From assembly GCA_002708885.1 (NCBI GenBank), contig PAPL01000080.1:5153-17702 (forward strand): a stretch of 12,550 bases of DNA, written 5' to 3'. Positions within the stretch are counted from its first letter, which is position 1, and each line of letters opens with the position of its first letter. Position numbers and translations under genes: made by a program. The DNA comes from Verrucomicrobiales bacterium. GTDB lineage: Bacteria > Verrucomicrobiota > Verrucomicrobiia > Verrucomicrobiales > DEV007. Below the pieces are notes generated by a model, which was not told the DNA's origin, did no database searches, and worked only from the letters and a program-made list of their open reading frames with translations. This document shows, piece by piece, positions 1 through 7,400 of the stretch.

Positions 1-128
1 CGATTATCCTCACTCATCAGACCTTGATCAGTGATCTTTTTGGATGGACCTGCTAACTTGGAACCTGCAAAGAAGGTGACCAGTGTGAATAGCGCCCAGG
101 AAAAATGAGTTAGGATTGAGCCCTTCAT
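1..128 (-). CDS. N-terminal fragment of a second membrane-anchored repeat-family protein (truncated by window edge)
   Basis: An open frame starts at an ATG at 128 on the minus strand and runs without a stop to base 1, giving 42 complete codons. The product begins MKGSILTHFSWALFTLVTFF and has one hydrophobic segment at about residues 8-22, followed by a polar region. The layout resembles the start of the upstream gene (MNRNFFPHIIWCLVASISFI): a short polar lead, a H..W motif, a hydrophobic stretch, then GxKx. I infer a tandem paralogue of the 159-1511 gene, but only the N-terminus is visible, so the repeat domain is not shown. The start lies 30 bp after the stop of that gene, same strand, probably the same operon. 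A TAA lies two codons upstream in frame, so the start is this ATG or the TTG just before it. A GGAGG at 154-158 is too far away to be a normal ribosome binding site. Confidence 0.6.
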   Translation of the reverse strand, partial: MKGSILTHFSWALFTLVTFFAGSKLAGPSKKITDQGLMSEDN

Positions 129-158
129 CAATTATACAGTTTCAAATTCTATGCCTCC

Positions 159-1511
159 TCAGTTCTTAGGTTTGTTTCTGTTCGCCTTATCAATCTGCTC
201 CTGAATCGTCGAAGGTATTCCGGGCGTTTCTTGAGCCCAGTTCAACGCGGCCTTTGGATCCTTTCTGGCCCATGATCTTCCGACCCGAGCCAGAACTTCG
301 TTTCGCATTTCATCCGAAGTGATGGAATTTGCCCATGTCATTGCAGCTTGCGGATTCTCCCATACTAACCGATCACTGAAACCGGAAATAGCTGCATTTC
401 TAATTTCTGAGTCCGGCATATTTGCAAGATAATCACTCGCGGCTGAAGGGTCTTTGCCGGCCCACCCATTAAGAGCAGCCCATGTTCCCGATTGTTGAGC
501 CTGACCTTCAGGCAGACCAGACACCCAATCCAATGCCGCTTCAGGCTCCCTTGATGCCCAGTTCCTGGTCACTGCCCCGATGGCTCTCTCTGACCCATCA
601 CTGGAACTTACCGATTCGGCCCAGTCCTTAGCAGCTTCCAAATCTTTTCTGGCATAGTGATCCGCGGCACGGCCAATGGCCTGATCCCGGATTGGACCCT
701 CATTGAGTTGACTGGCCCACTGAGCTGCTTCGAGTGGGGAACTTGTTCTAATCATCGCGGAGATTGGGGCATGCATTATTCCATACGCAGCCCTATTACC
801 TGATTCCAAGACTCCCTGAACAAATTCCACTGCAAGGTCAGGATCCGTATCGGCAAGGCCCTGAACTAATCCGCCCATCAGATGATTACGAAGGTCATCC
901 GCCTTCATCTTGCGGTCCTTGAGTAAAGGGTCAAAGCTCGAATCATTTTCCATGTCCAGCGCCTCGAACCAGGCAATGGCTTTCTGAGGATCCGAGCTGG
1001 CCCATCCGGAAAGTGCCGGTTGCATGTCAGGCTCCACAGTGTCCACTCCAAACATGACGGCGTCGGTTCCTCCGATCGCGCCCCAGGCATAATGAAATTC
1101 CTTAAATTCAGGACTCCCGGCATCAAAGTCTTTGATCTGGTCCCTAATAAGCAAAGCATTTTCCGCAGTTAACCCTTGAAGTAATTGTGAGAAAGCGAGT
1201 CGTTTATCAATAGGATTCGTCGATCCTTTTAACTTTTGTCCAAGCGATTCAATCTCAAGATCTGAAAGTATTTTTTTTCCTGATGAGGTGGTACTGCCAA
1301 TCTCGAATCCGGCCCCTTGACCTTGCTGCCCTGATGCTTTTTCCCCATTACGCTTTAGAGACTTGCTATCTGCTAAAGACAAATCTCCCTGATACAGGCC
1401 TGCCGGTCCTTCTGTAGGAACATCGCCAGCAGGAAAGAACTTGTAGCCAACAATAAATGAAATTGAAGCGACAAGGCACCAGATAATATGAGGGAAAAAA
1501 TTCCTATTCAT
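159..1511 (-). CDS. Single-pass membrane protein with eight W/DPxAA alpha-helical repeats
   Basis: The 450-residue product has an N-terminal hydrophobic anchor or uncleaved signal (about residues 7-27), a low-complexity G/S/Q-rich linker (30-80), a helical region (80-160), and then repeats to the C-terminus. The repeat core is (D/N/E)PxxAAxxW. The aromatic at its end falls at residues 181, 230, 265, 297, 329, 361, 393 and 425, so the last six copies are exactly 32 residues apart. Each unit looks like two short helices, comparable to TPR, Sel1 or HEAT solenoids but with its own period. Most of the protein should lie outside the cytoplasm. I do not recognise a named family; similar alanine/tryptophan repeat proteins are, to my knowledge, common in Verrucomicrobiota next to sigma/FecR genes. 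The ATG overlaps the end of the FecR gene by 8 bp (ATGAATAG), implying translational coupling. A binding or scaffold role is inference. Confidence 0.85.
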   Translation of the reverse strand: MNRNFFPHIIWCLVASISFIVGYKFFPAGDVPTEGPAGLYQGDLSLADSKSLKRNGEKASGQQGQGAGFEIGSTTSSGKKILSDLEIESLGQKLKGSTNPIDKRLAFSQLLQGLTAENALLIRDQIKDFDAGSPEFKEFHYAWGAIGGTDAVMFGVDTVEPDMQPALSGWASSDPQKAIAWFEALDMENDSSFDPLLKDRKMKADDLRNHLMGGLVQGLADTDPDLAVEFVQGVLESGNRAAYGIMHAPISAMIRTSSPLEAAQWASQLNEGPIRDQAIGRAADHYARKDLEAAKDWAESVSSSDGSERAIGAVTRNWASREPEAALDWVSGLPEGQAQQSGTWAALNGWAGKDPSAASDYLANMPDSEIRNAAISGFSDRLVWENPQAAMTWANSITSDEMRNEVLARVGRSWARKDPKAALNWAQETPGIPSTIQEQIDKANRNKPKN

Positions 1512-2850
1512 CTTTTAATATAATTTCGGCATCGAATATCTCCAGCCCAATGTTCTGGTAAGTCACGAACCAAAGATCCAAAAGCTCAAGGCCTGCGGAG
1601 GAACTGCGGACCAGTGAATCCTTGAATTGGTCCTTCTTAACTTTCAAAAATTCACTGACTGGAATCTCAATTTCGAACTGATCATTATTATCTTTGGAGC
1701 TCAGATCAACTTTCTCCTTAGTGACATATTTTCCGGCAAAACCACCATGAGCGTAATTCGAGTTAAATCCAACGATGAAAAAGTTAGAATCATCCACACC
1801 AAACATATTTGTATCAATTCTTCCCCTAATCTTAAACTTAGCATTCTCATTAATAAGTACAGGTAAAGGACCAGTGGCGGAGACGCCAATATTCACCGAA
1901 AAGTGAAGCTCGGGTTTCCTTCCCTCCTCAACCCAAAGGCACGGTTTTGTCCGTAACCGATGAGGGGAAAGAGCGCTCTGAGCTGACCTCGGTTGATAAA
2001 GATGTCCCCTTCTCACATCACGTGGGAACTCGCTCTTCCATTCTTCATAATAATCCTCAAGAAGAACCGATTTGAATTCATCTCGGCTCTCCAGTTTGGC
2101 CACTACATAATGATTGGAGGACACTTCCTGAACGCTCCCATCGTTTATCCTCTCCACACGAACCAAGCCTTCATTGACTGTGTAACGGGTCAATTGAGGG
2201 CTCGCAACAACATTGAACTGGGTCCCCAGAACCTCAGCCCTGGCTCCGGGCGACAATACCAGCATCGGATTATTCTTGGGTTGAGGCTTGGCATTAACGG
2301 ACAAGTAACCCTGAGTGAAATTAAGGACCTTTGATCCCTGACTCTGAGAAAATTTCAATTTAGAAATACCTGAGATGACGGCCTCCGAACCATCATTGAA
2401 CTCCATCTTAACCCATGAATTTGAATTTAACCCCTCAATGGTTCCCTCTCTCAAAGGATCCCCAATACTAAGATCATTAATAATTGAGCCGTCCTCCGCA
2501 CTCCACTCAATCAATCCATCCATTCCAGTGACGCGAGCAATTGCAGAAGAACCGGGACCTGCACTTTCATCCACAACAAAATAACTAAACCCAATCCAAA
2601 GAAAAAATATGGCCGCCGCGCCTACAACTTTCCATTTGGGTATACTGATCCGGGCCTTGGGATGAACCTTGGAACGCGTGACTCTTTCCTGAAGATCCAT
2701 ATGAAGGTCAAGGTAATGGAAGTATCGGCGCTGAGCTGACACGTCTCCATCAAGAATCTTTTCGAGATTAGCTAACTCTTCATCCGTGATGGAATCATCC
2801 ACTAACTTGGCTAAGAGATTATCTAGATCCTTATTCTTTAAACTATGCAT
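1504..2850 (-). CDS. FecR-domain transmembrane anti-sigma factor with extra C-terminal beta-rich domain
   Basis: The 448-residue product has the layout of a FecR-type regulator. The N-terminal cytoplasmic part (1-72) includes the acidic LVDDSITDEELANLE helix typical of PVC FecR proteins, which would bind the sigma factor. One membrane helix lies at about 75-93. A FecR-like beta domain follows at about 103-250, with the family pattern of WVKMEFNDGSEAVI and ARAEVLGTQFNV. Residues 300-448 form an additional beta-rich, aromatic-containing region that resembles a carbohydrate-binding or LamG-like jelly roll; I cannot assign it. No zinc anti-sigma HxxxCxxC motif is seen. The gene overlaps the sigma gene upstream and the repeat-protein gene downstream by 8 bp each. 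The likely role is holding the adjacent ECF sigma factor inactive until an extracytoplasmic signal is sensed. No TonB-dependent receptor is in the window, so this is not a classical iron-type FecIRA set. Confidence 0.85.
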   Translation of the reverse strand: MHSLKNKDLDNLLAKLVDDSITDEELANLEKILDGDVSAQRRYFHYLDLHMDLQERVTRSKVHPKARISIPKWKVVGAAAIFFLWIGFSYFVVDESAGPGSSAIARVTGMDGLIEWSAEDGSIINDLSIGDPLREGTIEGLNSNSWVKMEFNDGSEAVISGISKLKFSQSQGSKVLNFTQGYLSVNAKPQPKNNPMLVLSPGARAEVLGTQFNVVASPQLTRYTVNEGLVRVERINDGSVQEVSSNHYVVAKLESRDEFKSVLLEDYYEEWKSEFPRDVRRGHLYQPRSAQSALSPHRLRTKPCLWVEEGRKPELHFSVNIGVSATGPLPVLINENAKFKIRGRIDTNMFGVDDSNFFIVGFNSNYAHGGFAGKYVTKEKVDLSSKDNNDQFEIEIPVSEFLKVKKDQFKDSLVRSSSAGLELLDLWFVTYQNIGLEIFDAEIILKDE

Positions 2851-3370
2851 CGGCCATTCCTCTCCTTTTCAAATTCAGCTCAATGCAATTCAATAACGCA
2901 ACGCGAATCCTCTCAAGCGCATAATAAAGTTTGTGCATTTTCTTTCCGGTACGTTCAGCCTCTTCCTTGATGGCCCCGTGCCGACCAGTATAACGCAAAC
3001 GGATTAATTCCTGGTCCTCTTCATTGAGCCTCTCAAGGCACTGCCCCAAAATTTCTCGCCTCACCTCCATCAGCGAATCCAGTTCCTCATGTGTCGAATG
3101 GAGTTGTTGCAATAACTCATCTGAAAAGACAAGCCTCTCCCTAGCTAGCCGTTGCCTCCATTTTAAAATCTCGAGATATGCAAATCGCATCGCCCAGGGC
3201 AAGAACGGTCTCTCCTGATCATAATTTTCCCACTTCTCCCAAAGCTTCAGTGAAACTACCTGAACAACTTCCGCCGCGTCCGCTGAGCGGGGAACCATCG
3301 AGTAGACATAGCGCTCAACGTCCCTGTGGAATTGGGTCCATAACCGAACAAATTCAGAAGTTTGATCCAT
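2843..3370 (-). CDS. ECF RNA polymerase sigma factor (Rhodopirellula/Verrucomicrobium type)
   Basis: The 175-residue protein has only sigma regions 2 and 4. Region 2 spans about residues 10-77, with the DAAEVVQVVSLKLWEKWENY core-binding helix and the RPFLPWAMRFAYLEILKWRQR stretch that is characteristic of the PVC ECF group (compare TIGR02989). Region 4 spans about 105-165, with LERLNEEDQELIRLRY followed by a helix-turn-helix of the form EEAERTGKKMHKLYYALERIR. Length is normal for an ECF factor. It is the first gene of the operon. Its stop overlaps the FecR start by 8 bp, the usual arrangement of a sigma factor with its membrane anti-sigma partner. The ATG at 3370 has no obvious Shine-Dalgarno sequence. 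The target promoter motif cannot be determined from this window; autoregulation is plausible but not shown. Confidence 0.92.
   Translation of the reverse strand: MDQTSEFVRLWTQFHRDVERYVYSMVPRSADAAEVVQVVSLKLWEKWENYDQERPFLPWAMRFAYLEILKWRQRLARERLVFSDELLQQLHSTHEELDSLMEVRREILGQCLERLNEEDQELIRLRYTGRHGAIKEEAERTGKKMHKLYYALERIRVALLNCIELNLKRRGMADA
2858..2867 (-). promoter_or_regulatory. Ribosome binding site of the FecR gene
   Basis: Read on the minus strand this is AAGGAGAGGA, 7 nt before the ATG at 2850 and inside the last codons of the sigma gene. It is the strongest Shine-Dalgarno sequence I found in the window. It supports this start and independent loading of ribosomes onto the anti-sigma gene in addition to coupling from the sigma gene. 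Confidence 0.6.
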
Positions 3371-3550
3371 ATTATTAAAAGCCTTGAATCAGCTATAAGT
3401 AATATCCTCCAATCCAAAGAAAATTAAGAAAGTTTTTAATAAAAACTCAATTTGTTAAGGCAAATTGCGAATAATCAAATCCATTACTCTTATTGTTGCA
3501 GAATGGTTATTTTTTTTATTATCATTTCATATCTAAATTGATCGTAAAAA
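3371..3550. promoter_or_regulatory. Divergent, AT-rich intergenic promoter region
   Basis: This 180-bp gap separates the sigma-factor operon (minus) from the small basic protein gene (plus), so it must hold promoters in both directions. For the plus direction the best pair I see is TTGTTG at 3493-3498 with TATTAT at 3517-3522, an 18-bp spacer. For the minus direction no good housekeeping promoter is visible: TTGAGT (3450-3445) followed 17 bp later by TTAATT (3427-3422) is weak. An ECF-type autoregulated promoter may exist, but the motif is unknown. A perfect inverted repeat at 3431-3447 lies within the weak minus-strand pair. Confidence 0.4.
3431..3447. repeat. Perfect 8-bp inverted repeat, possible operator
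   Basis: AGTTTTTA and TAAAAACT flank a single central A. The arms are exact complements. The site sits 61 bp upstream of the sigma-factor ATG. It could bind a dimeric regulator, but AT-rich DNA produces such palindromes by chance, so confidence is low. Confidence 0.25.
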
Positions 3551-3763
3551 GTGATAGATAAAAAGAAAATTGCTAAACGAGCAGAAAAGCTGATTGAAAT
3601 TGCTCAGAGAGAAGGAAAGACCGCAGCAGATGCATCCAAGCCCATCGCTAAAAAATGGCTCGGAAAGATCAGCTCTGGTATCGTCGCTTTAGGAGAAAAG
3701 GGGAAAAGAGTCGCTTCTGAAATGAAAACCGACGAAGAGAGGGAAGATCCCGAAAACAACTAA
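3551..3763 (+). CDS. Small basic protein, unknown function
   Basis: This 70-residue reading frame begins with GTG at 3551. A TAA two codons upstream in the same frame (3545-3547) rules out a longer protein. The first 58 residues are rich in Lys and Ala and look mostly helical (KKKIAKRAEKLIEIAQREG, then KPIAKKWLGKISSGIVALGEKGKRVASEMK). The last 12 residues are strongly acidic (DEEREDPENN). There is no signal peptide or convincing membrane helix, although a short mildly hydrophobic stretch (ISSGIVAL) occurs. I do not recognise it. A nucleic-acid-associated or membrane-surface-associated small protein is possible, but that is a guess from charge alone. No clear Shine-Dalgarno sequence precedes the GTG. 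It diverges from the sigma operon and converges on the Sel1 lipoprotein gene, with 45 bp between the stops. Confidence 0.6.
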   Translation: MIDKKKIAKRAEKLIEIAQREGKTAADASKPIAKKWLGKISSGIVALGEKGKRVASEMKTDEEREDPENN

Positions 3764-3808
3764 CTTCTACAAATCAGACAACAGGAAACGGGCCCCTCAA
3801 GGGAGGTT

Positions 3809-4378
3809 CTAATTTTTCTGCTGGTTTTCGTTATAAGTTTTAAACCACCGAGCCGCTTCGGCCGGGTCCTTCTCCACACCATGTCCACTCTCATACATCA
3901 TTCCCAAATTGTACTGAGCATCGGCCCTCCCCTGCTCCGCGGCCTTGCGATACAATGCCGCGGCCTTCGGTAAATTCTTTGGGACTCCTTCACGGCCGCT
4001 CTCATAAAGAGAAGCCAGCTTGAACTGGGCAAGCGCTTCACCCTCATCGGCTCTTTCCTTCAAACCCTGGACCGCATCGGGCAATGGTTCTTCATCCTCA
4101 ACGACAGTCTCATTGACTGATTCTCCATCATTCTCTGTGGGTGTAGTTTCCGGCAAATTTGTCACTTCATCATCCGCACCCTTTTCCGGTTCATCTGAAC
4201 TTTCAGCCTCAGCATCTTCCGGAGAAACGTCCTGAGGATCCGAATCGGCGGGAGCCTCCGTCTTCTTATTTGCCTCAGGGTCCGGGCCAGGTCCTGTCTC
4301 AACATTTTTATTTCCGCACCCCGAAAGGAACATCATTAACAAAACACAAACGAATAGGTTCTTTACTCTTAAATCCAT
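3809..4378 (-). CDS. Sel1-repeat lipoprotein
   Basis: I choose the ATG at 4378 (189 residues) over a TTG two codons upstream at 4384. The product starts MDLRVKNLFVCVLLMMFLSGC, a signal peptide with a clear lipobox (LSGC), so the Cys at residue 21 should be lipidated. Next comes an acidic, Pro/Glu/Asp-rich, presumably disordered linker of about 80 residues. The C-terminal 75 residues contain two Sel1-like (TPR-type) repeats, AQFKLASLYESGREGVPKN and AQYNLGMMYESGHGVEKD, each followed by a KAAxLYRKAAEQG or AEAARWFK helix. Sel1 repeats mediate protein-protein contacts, so an envelope adaptor role is likely; the partner is unknown. The gene lies about 60 bp downstream of the large cupredoxin fusion gene on the same strand and may be co-transcribed with it. 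Confidence 0.85.
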   Translation of the reverse strand: MDLRVKNLFVCVLLMMFLSGCGNKNVETGPGPDPEANKKTEAPADSDPQDVSPEDAEAESSDEPEKGADDEVTNLPETTPTENDGESVNETVVEDEEPLPDAVQGLKERADEGEALAQFKLASLYESGREGVPKNLPKAAALYRKAAEQGRADAQYNLGMMYESGHGVEKDPAEAARWFKTYNENQQKN

Positions 4379-4420
4379 AGACAAAGTATCGTATGAAAAT
4401 AACCGCTAGGCAAGGGAACC

Positions 4421-4442
4421 GTGATTCTTAAGAAAAAATCAC
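4421..4442. repeat. Inverted repeat just after the large fusion gene
   Basis: GTGATT (4421-4426) and AATCAC (4437-4442) are exact complements separated by 10 nt, with a second inner palindrome TTCTTAAGAA (4425-4434). It overlaps the TGA of the 4439-7777 gene. It might be a weak attenuating hairpin before the lipoprotein gene. The run of U is inside the stem rather than after it, so it is not a standard intrinsic terminator. Confidence 0.25.
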
Positions 4443-7400
4443 TCATAAACAACCATAAGGCCCTTCATGACTCTCCAGTGACCGGGAAAACTACATATAA
4501 ACGGATACGTCCCGGGGACTTTTGGAATCTCAAGTTGGCCCTCAAATGTTCCTTTTCCATTCACGAGCGATGTGGACCAAATCACATCCTCAGAATCGGG
4601 AACGAATTGCCTTTTCAAAGCGTCGGGGTCCTGAGCCATTTGGTCCGCCAGCTGTCCTACCCTTTCACCTGAACCCGGCTTAACAATGACCAGATTATGA
4701 ATCTGAACGTCCGGATTATCAAAAGTGAGTGTGATTTTCTTTCCTGCCTTCAAACGAATCTCGGAAGGCGAAAAAGCTAACTGATTAGGGACAGCACTGA
4801 TACGTATTGCATTATCATCCTGCCCATTATCCTTATTATAGGCAGTGGCCATCATTTTGATTTCATTCTCAGTGACCGGAACTCTCAGATCCGTAAACTT
4901 TCTACCCAAAGGATCAAACAAATAGACTGGAGCATGACCTTGCGCACCTCTGCCGCTCACGTACTGAACCTCAATAAGATTCAGACCCTCAACGAGTTCA
5001 ACTTGAACGTTCCAGTCCGAACTCCACCAGTTCGCAGAAGCGATCACAGGCACACCGTTGAGGAAAACTTTAACGTAACTATGCTTAATCGATAATGTGG
5101 CGCGTCGCGTGCTCGGAGATTCAACAAATGTGCGCATTGATCCGCCCTTACCCGCACTGCCGCCAAAAACAAAATATTTCTCCTTCTCATTACCGAAACT
5201 CAATAACCAACTCTTGAGTTTGCTGTCCCCGGGCCTGATCAATACCGGAACTTCAGGGCCCTGGCCCGAGGCCGTGCCGTGCCCGGCATCTGCAAGGACT
5301 GTTTTTAGTCCCTGATCCTCGGACACGTCAACCTGTCCGAGGATCGATGCGTAGGCCAGATCTTTCTGCTGAAGATAAGACACCGTATGAATGACCTGAG
5401 ACCGTACTCTCGGATGCGGGTCAACTGCCATCTTCTTCAGTAATGATATCGGGTCCTTTAAATTGTTTTCCTGAAAACGTATCAGCGACGTGGCCGCTGC
5501 CCTGATCCTCTGGTCAGGTGAATTGAGGAGACTCTTCAAATGTTTTTCCCGGACCTGATTCTGATCATGTAGAACCCATAATCCTTCAAGAACATTCTGA
5601 TCGGACAATTCACCGGCTAGCCATCGATCCAGTTCAGGAACGATTCCATCCATGCTTCGAAGCTTTCGTCTGGCATGGTCCCTGACAAGGTCCTGAGGGT
5701 GCTTGAGTAAATCCAGTAATTGCAGAACGCTGGTCCCTTCAATTTTAGGCCAGTCCTTTACCGTGGGTTTCCCTTTGTGTACGATTCTCCAAACGCGCCC
5801 CGTGTATGGGTCCCAACGGGGGTCCCTCATTGAATTCTGGGCATGACCAATGATTCGTGTACAAAAATCGGATACGTACATGGCACCATCAAAACCAAAA
5901 GCAATATCAACTGGTCTGAAAATCGGGTCCGGGGACGCCAAAACATCGAGCCTGTCACTGCCCTTATAATAGGCACCTTGTGCGCTATGCTTTGAAATTG
6001 AAACGAAGCACTTCCGGAGTAGCACCGCTGATGCCATTCCCTGCTGATACTCTTCAGGAAAGTTCGGACTCGAAATGACACAGGCAGCCGAACCTTTACC
6101 GTAAGCAATACTGATTGCCCTCTTGAAAGGGTGATAGACACCGAAAGGAGTCCAGGGAATAGCGTTAGAGTCCTGAACAAAACCATCACCGTACATTTGA
6201 AAAAGATTACCCCAACGGTCCCAGGTAATTTTCCATGGGTTCGGAGTCAGGGTCTGGTACTCACGCTCCACGGTTCCCTTTCTCAGGTCGAACCGGTACG
6301 TCGTCGCATCAACGCCACGGGTAATTCCGTAAGGGGTTTCCAGTTGCGAACGGTGAAAGACTCCATCGCAAAACATTACGTGACCTAGAGGGCCCATCGC
6401 AATCATTCCACCATGATGCGCGTCAGTAACATCAATTCCCCTCAACATTTCTTTCCGATAATCGGCCCGTCCGTCCCCGTCAGAATCTTTCATAAAAACC
6501 AATCTAGGCTGATGCGAGATGATGACCCCGTCCTCATGAAAAGCCAGACCGTCGGGAACTGTCAGATGATCCGCAAAGACCGTCGATTTGTCTGCTCGCC
6601 CGTCACGGTTCGTGTCCTCAAGTATGATGACCTTATCATGAGGCACATCACCGGGAATAGTCCCCGGAAATGAGGGCATCGTAACGACCCAGAGCCTTCC
6701 CAGTGAATCAAAAGCTATCTGCTCCGGATTGCGGAGCTCGGGAAACTCTCTCTCCGAAGCAAACAGATTCACTTCATATCCTTCAGCCACTTTGAAGGAT
6801 TTCAGCATCTCTTCGGGCGAAGGCAACTTGGCCGGCTCTCTGTTGAAAAGAGGATCAAGGGTCAGGGGAGAAGGATCAAAACTGATCGTTCTGTCTCTGG
6901 CCATGGCATGAATGCGCTGATCGGATCTCCTGATCAGTTCATGGTAACGTGGAATCTCAGTATTATACTCATTGGCACGGCCCCGGACTCCAAAGTAAAG
7001 AACCGTATTGACCGGCCGTACGAGTGTAGAGACGTACTGAGCCTTGCGTGAAACGGCCCGTGCAATGGACCCGATACGGTCCTTGTCCATTTCATCGTAT
7101 ACCCTGTCACCTAGAACCGTTCTTGAAATCTGGCCAGCAATTAACTCGTGACCATAGGAATTGAGATGAATGCCATTATCAGTGAGCAACTCCTCATGGC
7201 CCGCGTACTGATCTTTGCTGAATTCAAATAAATCAATGAATTGAATTTTCCTCCGGTCAGTAATCTCAGTCATCGCATCCACATAAGATTTAATTTCATT
7301 ATTCCTTCTGACCGGATCAGGATAATGAGAGTGGCCCAGATCCTCAGTGGCTATGGGTGAGAGCAGTATAATATTCGCTTCAGGGTGTCTCCTCTTCATT

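Noticed and set aside
131..136. Perfect TATAAT on the minus strand before the left-edge gene
   Set aside because: It lies 3 bp before the ATG, so transcription from it would start at or after the start codon, and there is no -35 at the right distance. The gene is more likely expressed from the operon.
1993..2334. 113-codon plus-strand open frame opposite the FecR gene
   Set aside because: It lies wholly antisense to the FecR domain, with no ribosome binding site and no family features.
3791..3816. Possible terminator between the small basic protein and the Sel1 gene
   Set aside because: Only a 4-bp stem (CCTC-AAGG-GAGG) precedes TTCTAATTTTT. The stem is too weak to call an intrinsic terminator.
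4379..4384. TTG start adding two residues to the Sel1 lipoprotein
   Set aside because: The ATG at 4378 gives an equally good lipoprotein signal and is the commoner start codon. No ribosome binding site favours the TTG.
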